Position numbers and translations under genes: made by a program
Shown: positions 57,120 through 64,000 of the stretch, piece after piece
Position numbering within the stretch: position 1 is the first letter of the stretch
Layout of the letters: the number at the start of each line of letters is the position of its first letter
The notes under the pieces: generated by a model
Seen by the model: the letters and a program-made list of their open reading frames with translations, nothing else
Database searches by the model: none
What the model was told of the DNA's origin: nothing
NCBI GenBank assembly: GCA_021713295.1
Contig: JAKJJU010000008.1
Coordinates: 1-64,000, forward strand
Origin: Thiotrichales bacterium 19S3-11
GTDB lineage: Bacteria; Pseudomonadota; Gammaproteobacteria; Francisellales; Francisellaceae
DNA length: 64,000 bases
Direction: 5' to 3'

Positions 57120-58415
57120 CTAGTTAGTTTTTATACTTAACTGCTGTTTTTGATAATTTAAAAAACTGTTAAGTGGTACTTCATCAAGCATAAATCCAAA
57201 ATAGGTATATGTTTTGTTATTAATGCTTACATCATCAGCTGATAGTCTCATTTCCAAAATCTTCGGTATTGCTTTTGCTAGATATACTTCATCCTGTTGA
57301 TTTTTCCTTAATACCAACTGCATTAGCATACCATACCTAGATAAGCCCCTTTGATGAGAAATAAAGTTACCCAAACTATAAACCACCATTTTATTTTTTG
57401 AGCCAGATTGTATAAATTGAACTGGTTGTATTACATGAGGATGGCCACCTATTATAATATCTGCACCACTATGAATTAGTTCATTCGCTAGCTGATAAAT
57501 ATTTTTTTCTGGAAAAATATGATACTCAACCCCCCAATGTATTAAAAGAATAACGATCTCTGCCCCATTTTTTTTGAGCCTTTGTATATGTTTTGTTATG
57601 GTCTTGGTTGCTCTATTACTATCTGATATGTAATTGACCAAATTAGGATTATTTGGCTGAATATTTGATAATAATGTATAATTTATTAATCCGACTTTTA
57701 TTCCTTTGATCACTTGTATATTACCTGACTTTTCAGATAACCCCTCACTATTAGTATTTTGCCAGGAGCCCAGCGGAATTAAATTTGCATTTTTTACCGA
57801 TTCAATCGTTTCCCGATACCCTTCATCACCTTGATCAATTGCATGGTTATTTGCTGTTAACATCAGATCAAATCCAACTCCTTTGAGTGCTGTTAACAAC
57901 AAAGGAGATGCATTAAACCTAAAATTACTACCGCTATAAGGATATGATGGCGCAACCGGTGTTTCTAAATTAGCAATATTAAGATCCCCGCTTTTTAAAA
58001 CTTTTTGAATATTCATCATCATTGGGTAGTATGTTGCTCCATTTAATGCAGCTTCTACTTGCAAGTCTGAGTGTGGAATAACATCTCCTACGATATTAAT
58101 AACTACTTGAACATCGGTTGAATTCATTTTCTCATTTGAAGTAACCAAGCTACCTTCAACCTGATCTAGTTGAGTATAATCCCCATTCGTTTGATCTAAT
58201 TTCTGGTTAATTAAACCATAGGATGAGTAAACAATTCTTTGTAGTGGTAAATATTTTGTTGTGAATAACTGACTATTCTCTAATTCAAGTAGCGTTGCTG
58301 GATTTGCTAGATATTTTTGATTTCTAATTTGTATGTATAAGGCAGTAAATAATAATAAAATTATCACAACTAATACAACTATTCTAACAGATGACTTTTT
58401 TCCCATATATCGCAT
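57120..58415 (-). CDS. CapA-family metallophosphatase-like protein
   Basis: A 431-residue membrane-anchored protein: N-terminal helix (about 12-28), then the CapA/PgsA domain with VINIVGDVIPHSDLQ, DLNIANLETPVAP, FDLMLTANNHAIDQGDEGY and GADIIIGGHPHVIQP, the calcineurin-type metal residues. CapA takes part in poly-gamma-glutamate export or synthesis in Bacillus and Francisella; the CapB/CapC partners are not here. A second start at 58406 is possible. Confidence 0.88.
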   Translation of the reverse strand: MRYMGKKSSVRIVVLVVIILLLFTALYIQIRNQKYLANPATLLELENSQLFTTKYLPLQRIVYSSYGLINQKLDQTNGDYTQLDQVEGSLVTSNEKMNSTDVQVVINIVGDVIPHSDLQVEAALNGATYYPMMMNIQKVLKSGDLNIANLETPVAPSYPYSGSNFRFNASPLLLTALKGVGFDLMLTANNHAIDQGDEGYRETIESVKNANLIPLGSWQNTNSEGLSEKSGNIQVIKGIKVGLINYTLLSNIQPNNPNLVNYISDSNRATKTITKHIQRLKKNGAEIVILLIHWGVEYHIFPEKNIYQLANELIHSGADIIIGGHPHVIQPVQFIQSGSKNKMVVYSLGNFISHQRGLSRYGMLMQLVLRKNQQDEVYLAKAIPKILEMRLSADDVSINNKTYTYFGFMLDEVPLNSFLNYQKQQLSIKTN

Positions 58416-58496
58416 TCAAATAAATTATCAATATATTAAAATATAGTTAATTTAATTTTTTATACCAATTATCATAAGAAAAACGAAATTAAAGTA

Positions 58497-59900
58497 TTAG
58501 AATATCAATGCATCATCAATTGATTTAAGCCATTCTTTAAACCTGTTTTGAATCAATGCAAGTGATGCTTGACTATCTGCTTCAAAACGCAACGACAAAC
58601 AAGGAGTTGTATTTGATGCCCGAACTAAGCCCCAACCATGCTCAAACTCAACGCGCACACCATCAATTGTAATAATATCCGTTGCATCCGTAAAAGTTAC
58701 CAAAGCACTATCTCTGAGCTGTTGAACGATATCAAATTTTTTGCTTTCACTCACCTTAAGCATAATTTCTGGCGTATTAACTGTTTCAGGAATTGCATCA
58801 AATAGCTGATCAATTGACTGCTCTTCATTCGATAGTGTCTCTAAAAGACGAGCAGCTACATATAAAGCATCATCAAAGCCAAACCAACGATCATTAAAGA
58901 ATATATGACCACTCATTTCACCAGCTAAGGCTGCATCCAACAACTTCATTTGACGCTTAATCAAAGCATGACCTGTTTTATACATGACAGGTTTGCCACC
59001 ATGCGCTTTAACAAATGCTGCTAAATTCTTAGTACACTTAACATCGTAAAGAATCTTTGCCCCAGGCGACTCTCTTAATACTGATAAGGCATACAACATA
59101 AGTTGACGATCAGGGTCAATAATTTTACCGCTTGAGGTTACAACCCCTAAACGGTCACCATCGCCATCAAATGCAAGGCCAACATCCGCTTTTTCTTTTC
59201 TAACAACTTCAATCAAATCGCTAAGATTTTCTGGCCTTGATGGGTCTGGGTGATGATTGGGAAAATTACCATCAACATCACAATATAATTTGACTACTTC
59301 AACCCCTAAAGTCTCTAACAACTGAGGCACAAGACTTCCAGCAACACCATTACCCGCATCTACAACTGCTTTTAGCGGACGAATTATTTTTATGTCATTT
59401 GCCACACAGTTAATATAATCCCAAGTTACAGATTTCTCGTGTAAAATACCATTTCCTTCAAAAAAAGTACTCGTCTTAATTCGCTGTAATAAACTTTGAA
59501 TATCTTCAGAAGCTAAGGTTTTTCCTGCAATAACCATTTTTATGCCATTATATTCTTTTGGGTTATGACTTCCTGTAAGCATAACTCCTGAGCCCGTACC
59601 TGTTGCCTGTGCTGCATAGTATAAAACTGGCGTTGGCACAACACCAATATCTATAACATCACACCCACTTGATAGCATACCTCGTCTTAAAGATTTCATT
59701 AACTGCGCACCGGATAGTCGTCCATCTCGGCCAACAACAATTGTTTTCTCTCCTTGCTCTATCGCTTGACTTCCAAGCGCTTGACCAATTAATTCAACAA
59801 TTTCTTCAGTTAATTCTTTAAATGCAATACCTCGTATATCATAAGCACGAAATATATGCTCAGGGATGTTAATAGCTACTTGTTCACTTTGTTGAGCCAT
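58497..59900 (-). CDS. phosphomannomutase/phosphoglucomutase
   Basis: A 467-residue alpha-D-phosphohexomutase of the AlgC/ManB type. The phosphoserine loop is VMLTGSHNPKEYNGIKM, the metal loop AFDGDGDRLGVV, and the sugar loop GEMSGHIFFND. It supplies mannose-1-P or glucose-1-P for surface glycans. It overlaps the upstream SBP gene by 17 bases. AAAGGT is 9 bases before the ATG. Confidence 0.95.
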   Translation of the reverse strand: MAQQSEQVAINIPEHIFRAYDIRGIAFKELTEEIVELIGQALGSQAIEQGEKTIVVGRDGRLSGAQLMKSLRRGMLSSGCDVIDIGVVPTPVLYYAAQATGTGSGVMLTGSHNPKEYNGIKMVIAGKTLASEDIQSLLQRIKTSTFFEGNGILHEKSVTWDYINCVANDIKIIRPLKAVVDAGNGVAGSLVPQLLETLGVEVVKLYCDVDGNFPNHHPDPSRPENLSDLIEVVRKEKADVGLAFDGDGDRLGVVTSSGKIIDPDRQLMLYALSVLRESPGAKILYDVKCTKNLAAFVKAHGGKPVMYKTGHALIKRQMKLLDAALAGEMSGHIFFNDRWFGFDDALYVAARLLETLSNEEQSIDQLFDAIPETVNTPEIMLKVSESKKFDIVQQLRDSALVTFTDATDIITIDGVRVEFEHGWGLVRASNTTPCLSLRFEADSQASLALIQNRFKEWLKSIDDALIF

Positions 59901-62067
59901 GTTGTTTTACCTTTGTTAAATTTAAAACCTGCATTTTTTTATGCTCTTTTCGCCAATAGCTTACCACAACAGGCAAAGCAAACAAAAACAGTATAAGGAA
60001 AATTATTAATACTGGCCAAAATAATGGTACATTCCATTTTTTCTGCAAAGAACTTCTCAGTGTAGTATCTATTTTTGCATATTTAAGCATATTATTCGCA
60101 ATAGAATGTGGCTTCGTTGGATAATACCATACATGACTTAATATAAAGCTTTTAGGGTTAACGCCCCAAATCCAAGGCGCATCCTCACGTAACAAATCAA
60201 CCATTTTTTGAATTAATACTAACCGTTCAGTTGTATTATCCATTTGAATCATCTCTTCATAAAGTTCATCAAATCGTTGGTTCTGATAATTAACTGCGTT
60301 TTCACCTTGAAATTTAGCTTTACCATTAGGCCCATAAAGTAACATTAAAAAATTTTCAGGGTCAGGGTAATCCGCATTCCATCCCCAAAAAAATAATTGC
60401 ACTTGAGCATTTCTTACTTTTTCTTGAAAGCGATTGTATTGCGTTATACGAATATTAAGTTGAATACCTAATTTTTTAAATTGCTGCCTCATCCATTGAA
60501 ATTTTGCTTTTTCATCAGGAGAACCACTACCTATTGCATCTAGGTATAAAATAAGTGGTGCACCTGTTTTAGGATCTACACCATTTGGATAACCTGCAGC
60601 TTTTAACAATCGTTTTGCTTTGGCTAATGATTTTCTCTGCTTCGTATCTAATTCATAAACAACAGGGTTTAAATCATTCTGATTACCAAAAATTCCTGGT
60701 GGCACAGGACCTTGAGCTGCCAATGCACGCCCATTCATAAAAATTGAAATAAATTCTTCAACATTAAATACAATCGATATTGCCTGACGTAGTCTTCTTT
60801 GTTTCTCAGAATAGCCACCAACTACCGGATCTAACATATTAAACCCCCAGTAAAAAATACTAGGCTCAACTGTAGTTGAAATCCTAATGCCTTTACTTGC
60901 AATATCTTCTGTTGCATTCACGTTACCACCTTGATCAAAATAAACAGCTTGATCAAATACATCGGAGCTGATACCTGAACGATCATAATAACCTTGCAAA
61001 AACTTATTCCACATAGGAATAGACTCTTTTTCCAAAGAAAATATAATCCTGTCAATTTGCGGTAAGCGCTCACCTTTCCGTGCTAAAAAACCATTTTCAT
61101 CATCATCAACTTGCCCCTCGCTTGGATAAAAGTCTGCATGATAATATGGATTTTTTTCTAATACCATTCTGCGGTTAGGATTATTTTCACTTAAATAATA
61201 AGGTCCTGAACCAACCGGATACCAATCTAAAGTAATGTTGCGATCTTTCATGCCTTTCTGGCGATAAAAGGCCTCTGCTTCATAAGGCATTGGAGCAAAA
61301 AAAGGCATTGCCAACCAATAGATAAATTGAGGGTCTTTACCATAAATTGATATAATATATTGATTTTGATTAATAACTTCTACACCATCTATTTGAAACA
61401 ATTCTGCTGGCAGTGGTTGATTTGGATTTGATTTTCGCCATTGAATGAGTTGTTGCTGCAACTTCTTAAAGCCAACAATTCGCTTTGACATAATACCAGC
61501 AATTGGTGAATGATTAATTGGGTCTGCTAAACGCATTATTTGATATTGATAATCCTTGGCACTAACTGCTCGATGACCTTTATATTTGAACTGTTCTAAT
61601 GTATAGATTTCATCTAAATCTTGTGGTGTCAAACGATGATAACGATACTCACCATTTTCATCTTTAGCAAAAGCTGGGTGTAATTGATATATTATATCTC
61701 CACGCAAAGTAATTAAATAACTTGTTGTAGCAATAGTATCTAACTTTATGCCTTTTATTATTTTCCCATTTGCATCTTTATAGGTAATTTCAGGCATTTT
61801 TGTAGCGGTTAAAGGAACTAACTGATAGGGACGTTTTAAATAATGATACTGCAATACTGGTTCGTATATTTGACCTGTAAAGATTGCTTCATTACTCGAA
61901 TATGATCTAGCCGGATCTAAATGTTTAGGTCTTTGAGAAAAAACGCTATATAACGTAGACTGATTTTTATTTTCAATTTTGTATGGATTATTAGTTTGCG
62001 TATAAGCATTTGAAAATAAACATGTTATTAATATGCTACCAATACCCACCAACTGCTTTATTTTCAA
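59884..62067 (-). CDS. SBP_bac_5 peptide-binding-like protein with C-terminal membrane anchor
   Basis: A 727-residue protein of the oligopeptide-binding superfamily (OppA/YejA-like): signal peptide (about 1-23), then the domain with VFSQRPKHLDPARSYSSNEA and FQWMRQQFKKLGIQLNIRI. Unusually, residues about 681-705 form a C-terminal membrane helix (FWPVLIIFLILFLFALPVVV) followed by a basic tail, so it would be anchored in the inner membrane. No permease genes are adjacent. It overlaps the mutase gene. Confidence 0.82.
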   Translation of the reverse strand: MKIKQLVGIGSILITCLFSNAYTQTNNPYKIENKNQSTLYSVFSQRPKHLDPARSYSSNEAIFTGQIYEPVLQYHYLKRPYQLVPLTATKMPEITYKDANGKIIKGIKLDTIATTSYLITLRGDIIYQLHPAFAKDENGEYRYHRLTPQDLDEIYTLEQFKYKGHRAVSAKDYQYQIMRLADPINHSPIAGIMSKRIVGFKKLQQQLIQWRKSNPNQPLPAELFQIDGVEVINQNQYIISIYGKDPQFIYWLAMPFFAPMPYEAEAFYRQKGMKDRNITLDWYPVGSGPYYLSENNPNRRMVLEKNPYYHADFYPSEGQVDDDENGFLARKGERLPQIDRIIFSLEKESIPMWNKFLQGYYDRSGISSDVFDQAVYFDQGGNVNATEDIASKGIRISTTVEPSIFYWGFNMLDPVVGGYSEKQRRLRQAISIVFNVEEFISIFMNGRALAAQGPVPPGIFGNQNDLNPVVYELDTKQRKSLAKAKRLLKAAGYPNGVDPKTGAPLILYLDAIGSGSPDEKAKFQWMRQQFKKLGIQLNIRITQYNRFQEKVRNAQVQLFFWGWNADYPDPENFLMLLYGPNGKAKFQGENAVNYQNQRFDELYEEMIQMDNTTERLVLIQKMVDLLREDAPWIWGVNPKSFILSHVWYYPTKPHSIANNMLKYAKIDTTLRSSLQKKWNVPLFWPVLIIFLILFLFALPVVVSYWRKEHKKMQVLNLTKVKQHGSTK

Positions 62068-62092
62068 GGTATATCATCCTTTAACTCACCAT

Positions 62093-63274
62093 CTAAAGCC
62101 TGTAACTTAAATCATTCAATTCAAACCCTTCTAAGTCAGCCTTTAAGTTTTGGCTAAAAGCAATTACTTTAAACACTTCTCCCATAGCACCCGGCATCAA
62201 AAGAGTTTTTATTTTACTAGCTAACTCTAACTGTAGTTTAGTGGATAACTTAGCAAAATGCGCTTGGTACAACGGATCTAACCCACAGTTTGATAGAAAA
62301 GCCGCTTGTGTTGTATAACCTTCAAAATCGAGCCCTGCCGTTACTGCCGCTTGAGCAACTGCTGTAAAATCAACATGTGCAGTAATATCTTGCACTCCAG
62401 GAGACCAAAGTGCATCATCATGTACTTTATGTTGAAAATAGCATTGCAGCGTTCCCATAGAGCGATCGCTTCGATAAAAATCTCGCTGTTCATAGCCATA
62501 ATCAACTAAAAATAACGCACCTTGCTGAAGTAAGCCAGCTAAAGCACTAATCCAGTTTTCAACCCATAGATTAATCTCAGATAGATAGCCATTCGCTATC
62601 TTACTCTCTAGCACGCTTTCAATTTTAGATACTTTTTCTATAACTGTATCGCGAGCTGGTAGCTCTATTAGCTCTAACTGATCATCAATAACCGTAACAG
62701 CTAATTCATTAATTCCATGCTCTCTTTTAATAAAACGCACCACTGGCATTGCATCAATGACTTCATTTGCAAAGATTACCCCTTTAAATGAATTCTCCTT
62801 AGGTAATTCATCTAACCATTTGATACATTCAAAATAATCGGGCATTTTTTGCTGTAATAATTCTTGTTGTCGCACCTTAAGATAGGCATTAACCTCTAAA
62901 ATATAATAATTTTTGGGTAATAATTTTTTTTCTGCTAGTGATTGTAACAAAGCTAATGCAAATTGACCGCTACCAGCCCCAAACTCCAATATAGATGCAT
63001 CCTCAATTGTTTCTAAAATATTGCTAAATGAATTAGCAAAACAAGCTGCAAATAGTGATGTTAACTCAGGAGCTGTTGTAAAATCACCACTTTCACCTAA
63101 TATATTTGCTGCAGATGCATAATAGCCTAATTGTGGTGTATATAAAGCCAATTGCATATACTCATCAAAAAATAAAGACTGATTTTTCTTAATTTTGAGT
63201 TTAATCATTTCTATTATTTTTTTGCTTTGCAAAATTAATTTTTGATCAGAAAGTTCAAGAGCTACGCGCATCAT
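62093..63274 (-). CDS. MidA/NDUFAF7-type SAM-dependent methyltransferase
   Basis: A 393-residue protein. It opens the core with ALYTPQLGYYA and SGDFTTAPELTSLFA; the SAM-binding GxGxG is ILEFGAGSGQFALALL; FANEVIDAMPVVRF, the NEL/D-type acidic motif and FLVDYGYE follow. Mitochondrial homologues methylate a complex I subunit. The start is uncertain, as several Met codons lie within the first 23 residues. Confidence 0.9.
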   Translation of the reverse strand: MMRVALELSDQKLILQSKKIIEMIKLKIKKNQSLFFDEYMQLALYTPQLGYYASAANILGESGDFTTAPELTSLFAACFANSFSNILETIEDASILEFGAGSGQFALALLQSLAEKKLLPKNYYILEVNAYLKVRQQELLQQKMPDYFECIKWLDELPKENSFKGVIFANEVIDAMPVVRFIKREHGINELAVTVIDDQLELIELPARDTVIEKVSKIESVLESKIANGYLSEINLWVENWISALAGLLQQGALFLVDYGYEQRDFYRSDRSMGTLQCYFQHKVHDDALWSPGVQDITAHVDFTAVAQAAVTAGLDFEGYTTQAAFLSNCGLDPLYQAHFAKLSTKLQLELASKIKTLLMPGAMGEVFKVIAFSQNLKADLEGFELNDLSYRL

Positions 63275-63383
63275 TGCAAAATACCATCTACACTAAAATA
63301 TAAGGATAACCATTCTAGATTTTAACAAATATAGATATAGATGAATAGAATAACTTTTAAATTATGTCACAAAATAAATTTAA

Positions 63384-63410
63384 AAGGAGGGTAATATTTT
63401 CATGTAGTAG
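63384..63410 (+). promoter_or_regulatory. strong ribosome site followed by ATG-TAG-TAG
   Basis: AAGGAGG (63384-63390) is followed 11 bases on by ATG and immediately by two TAG stops (63402-63410). It would be a start-stop element with no encoded peptide, about 100 bases upstream of the small HTH-like gene. The surrounding sequence is very AT-rich. Confidence 0.45.
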
Positions 63411-63454
63411 AAACTGAGTACTAGATTTTTATTTTTTTTTATTGTAATTTAAAC

Positions 63455-63479
63455 TTGTCATCAAAGGAATTGATGACAA
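63455..63479 (+). repeat. perfect 10-bp stem with AGGAA loop
   Basis: TTGTCATCAA (63455-63464) is an exact reverse complement of TTGATGACAA (63470-63479), with loop AGGAA. It lies 31 bases before the next ATG and has no T tail, so it is more likely an operator or RNA regulatory element than a terminator. Confidence 0.65.
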
Positions 63480-63510
63480 CTAAGATGGAATTAAAAACAG
63501 GAGTTATCTT

Positions 63511-63801
63511 ATGACTGCAATTACTGTTGAGAACCGTATTGAACATGAGTATGGCTGTTCGATTGTAGATTTTTTTCAGCAATGTGTTGATGATGGCATG
63601 GATACTGCTGATATTGCAGAGATGATCAGCTGCAGTGTTAGCAATCTAAGGAGAATCGCAAGAAAATATAAATTTACATTCTTTCAACCTGATCCCGTTA
63701 AGATGTTTTCAGAAAATGAAAACTTTCTTGAAAACAACATTAATATTGATAACTTTCTCTCACGTAGTTGGTTATCATCAAGACATGAAGTTTTACATTA
63801 A
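63511..63801 (+). CDS. small HTH-like protein, 96 residues
   Basis: A 96-residue protein that I do not recognise by name. The segment DTADIAEMISCSVSNLRRIA (about 31-50) has the pattern of a helix-turn-helix; the next KYKFTFFQP is basic-aromatic. The remaining C-terminus is Asn/Glu/Ser-rich. AGGAG stands 7 bases before the ATG, so translation is likely. Its leader holds a start-stop element and a perfect stem-loop. It could be a transcription regulator acting on its own leader; this is inference. Confidence 0.65.
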   Translation: MTAITVENRIEHEYGCSIVDFFQQCVDDGMDTADIAEMISCSVSNLRRIARKYKFTFFQPDPVKMFSENENFLENNINIDNFLSRSWLSSRHEVLH

Positions 63802-63814
63802 AAACTCTTAAGTG

Positions 63815-64000
63815 CTATATGGTTTCAATCAGTAGTTGCTTTAATAACGCTGCTCTAACATATAGCCCATTGCTTGCTTGCTGGAAGTAACGTGCTTGCT
63901 TAAGGGAATCTACTGAAATATCGATTTCTTTAAGTCTTGGCAAGGGGTGCAGTATTGCAAGATTGGTTTTTGCATAAGCGTTAATTATTTCTTTGTTAAT
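63815..64000 (-). CDS. pyrB: aspartate carbamoyltransferase, C-terminal part (5' end outside window)
   Basis: The minus strand ends with a 61-residue open frame, stop TAG at 63815-63817. It reads ILHPLPRLKEIDISVDSLKQ and then ARYFQQASNGLYVRAALL, the carboxyl end of PyrB (HPLPR and WYFQQ blocks), for pyrimidine synthesis. It is too short to say which class of ATCase it is. Confidence 0.92.
   Translation of the reverse strand: MNKEIINAYAKTNLAILHPLPRLKEIDISVDSLKQARYFQQASNGLYVRAALLKQLLIETI

Overview
The window is an AT-rich, gene-dense piece of a Gram-negative gammaproteobacterial chromosome. Supporting features are LPS export genes (kdsC-lptC-lptA-lptB), a glyW-cysT-leuZ-like tRNA operon, EpmA, IspH, FtsH, and sigma32-type heat-shock promoters. 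The base composition and gene set suggest a host- or water-associated lineage in the Francisella / Legionella / Thiotrichales sphere. This is only a guess, because no 16S gene or species marker is present.

Region by region. 1-6.7 kb: the C-terminal end of an RTX adhesin and its type I secretion system, made of two consecutive T1SS ABC proteins and an HlyD-type adaptor; no TolC is present. 6.7-9.7 kb: an MFS transporter, an orphan FecE/HmuV-like ATPase and an MtnN-like protein with altered active-site residues. 9.7-13.7 kb: grpE-dnaK-dnaJ, each gene preceded by a CTTGAAA heat-shock element. 13.8-16.2 kb: a DUF547 lipobox-less exported protein and a POT-like transporter. 16.2-19.3 kb: sufS, an A-type carrier, sufT, coaD and a ferredoxin. 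19.3-23.2 kb: epmA, recJ and an AI-2E/PerM family protein. 23.3-26.9 kb: a dicarboxylate/glutamate symporter, a tubulin-tyrosine-ligase-like ATP-grasp protein and Ada. 27-32.6 kb: ftsH, nadE, yadH and yadG. 32.8-34.0 kb: a Gly-Gly-Cys-Leu tRNA operon, ndk and tRNA-Phe. 34.1-36.7 kb: an accessory patch with an ankyrin protein, a dGTPase and a MazEF-like pair. 36.9-41.9 kb: topA and the LPS transport operon. 42-43.7 kb: two outer-membrane beta-barrel proteins. 43.7-47.6 kb: sufR-like regulator, sufB, sufC and sufD. 47.7-51.1 kb: a universal stress protein, an unrecognised 303-residue protein and a soluble lytic transglycosylase. 51.2-57.1 kb: pssA, an AroH-type chorismate mutase, ispH, an FKBP-type isomerase, dprA, smg and a CNNM/CorC protein. 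57.1-63.3 kb: CapA-like protein, phosphomannomutase, a membrane-anchored SBP_bac_5 protein and MidA. 63.4-64 kb: a small HTH-like gene with an unusual leader, and the 3' end of pyrB.

How the genes work together. Iron-sulfur assembly is divided between two loci: SufS/A-type/SufT at 17-19 kb and SufR-like/B/C/D at 44-47.6 kb. The two T1SS ABC proteins carry complementary degenerate motifs, which predicts an obligate heterodimer with one working and one dead ATP site. The patch beside tRNA-Phe combines a dGTPase, a TA-like pair with a substituted catalytic arginine and an ankyrin protein, and is the most likely horizontally acquired segment. No gene-free stretch exceeds 300 bases. No CRISPR array, insertion sequence, rRNA or replication origin was seen.
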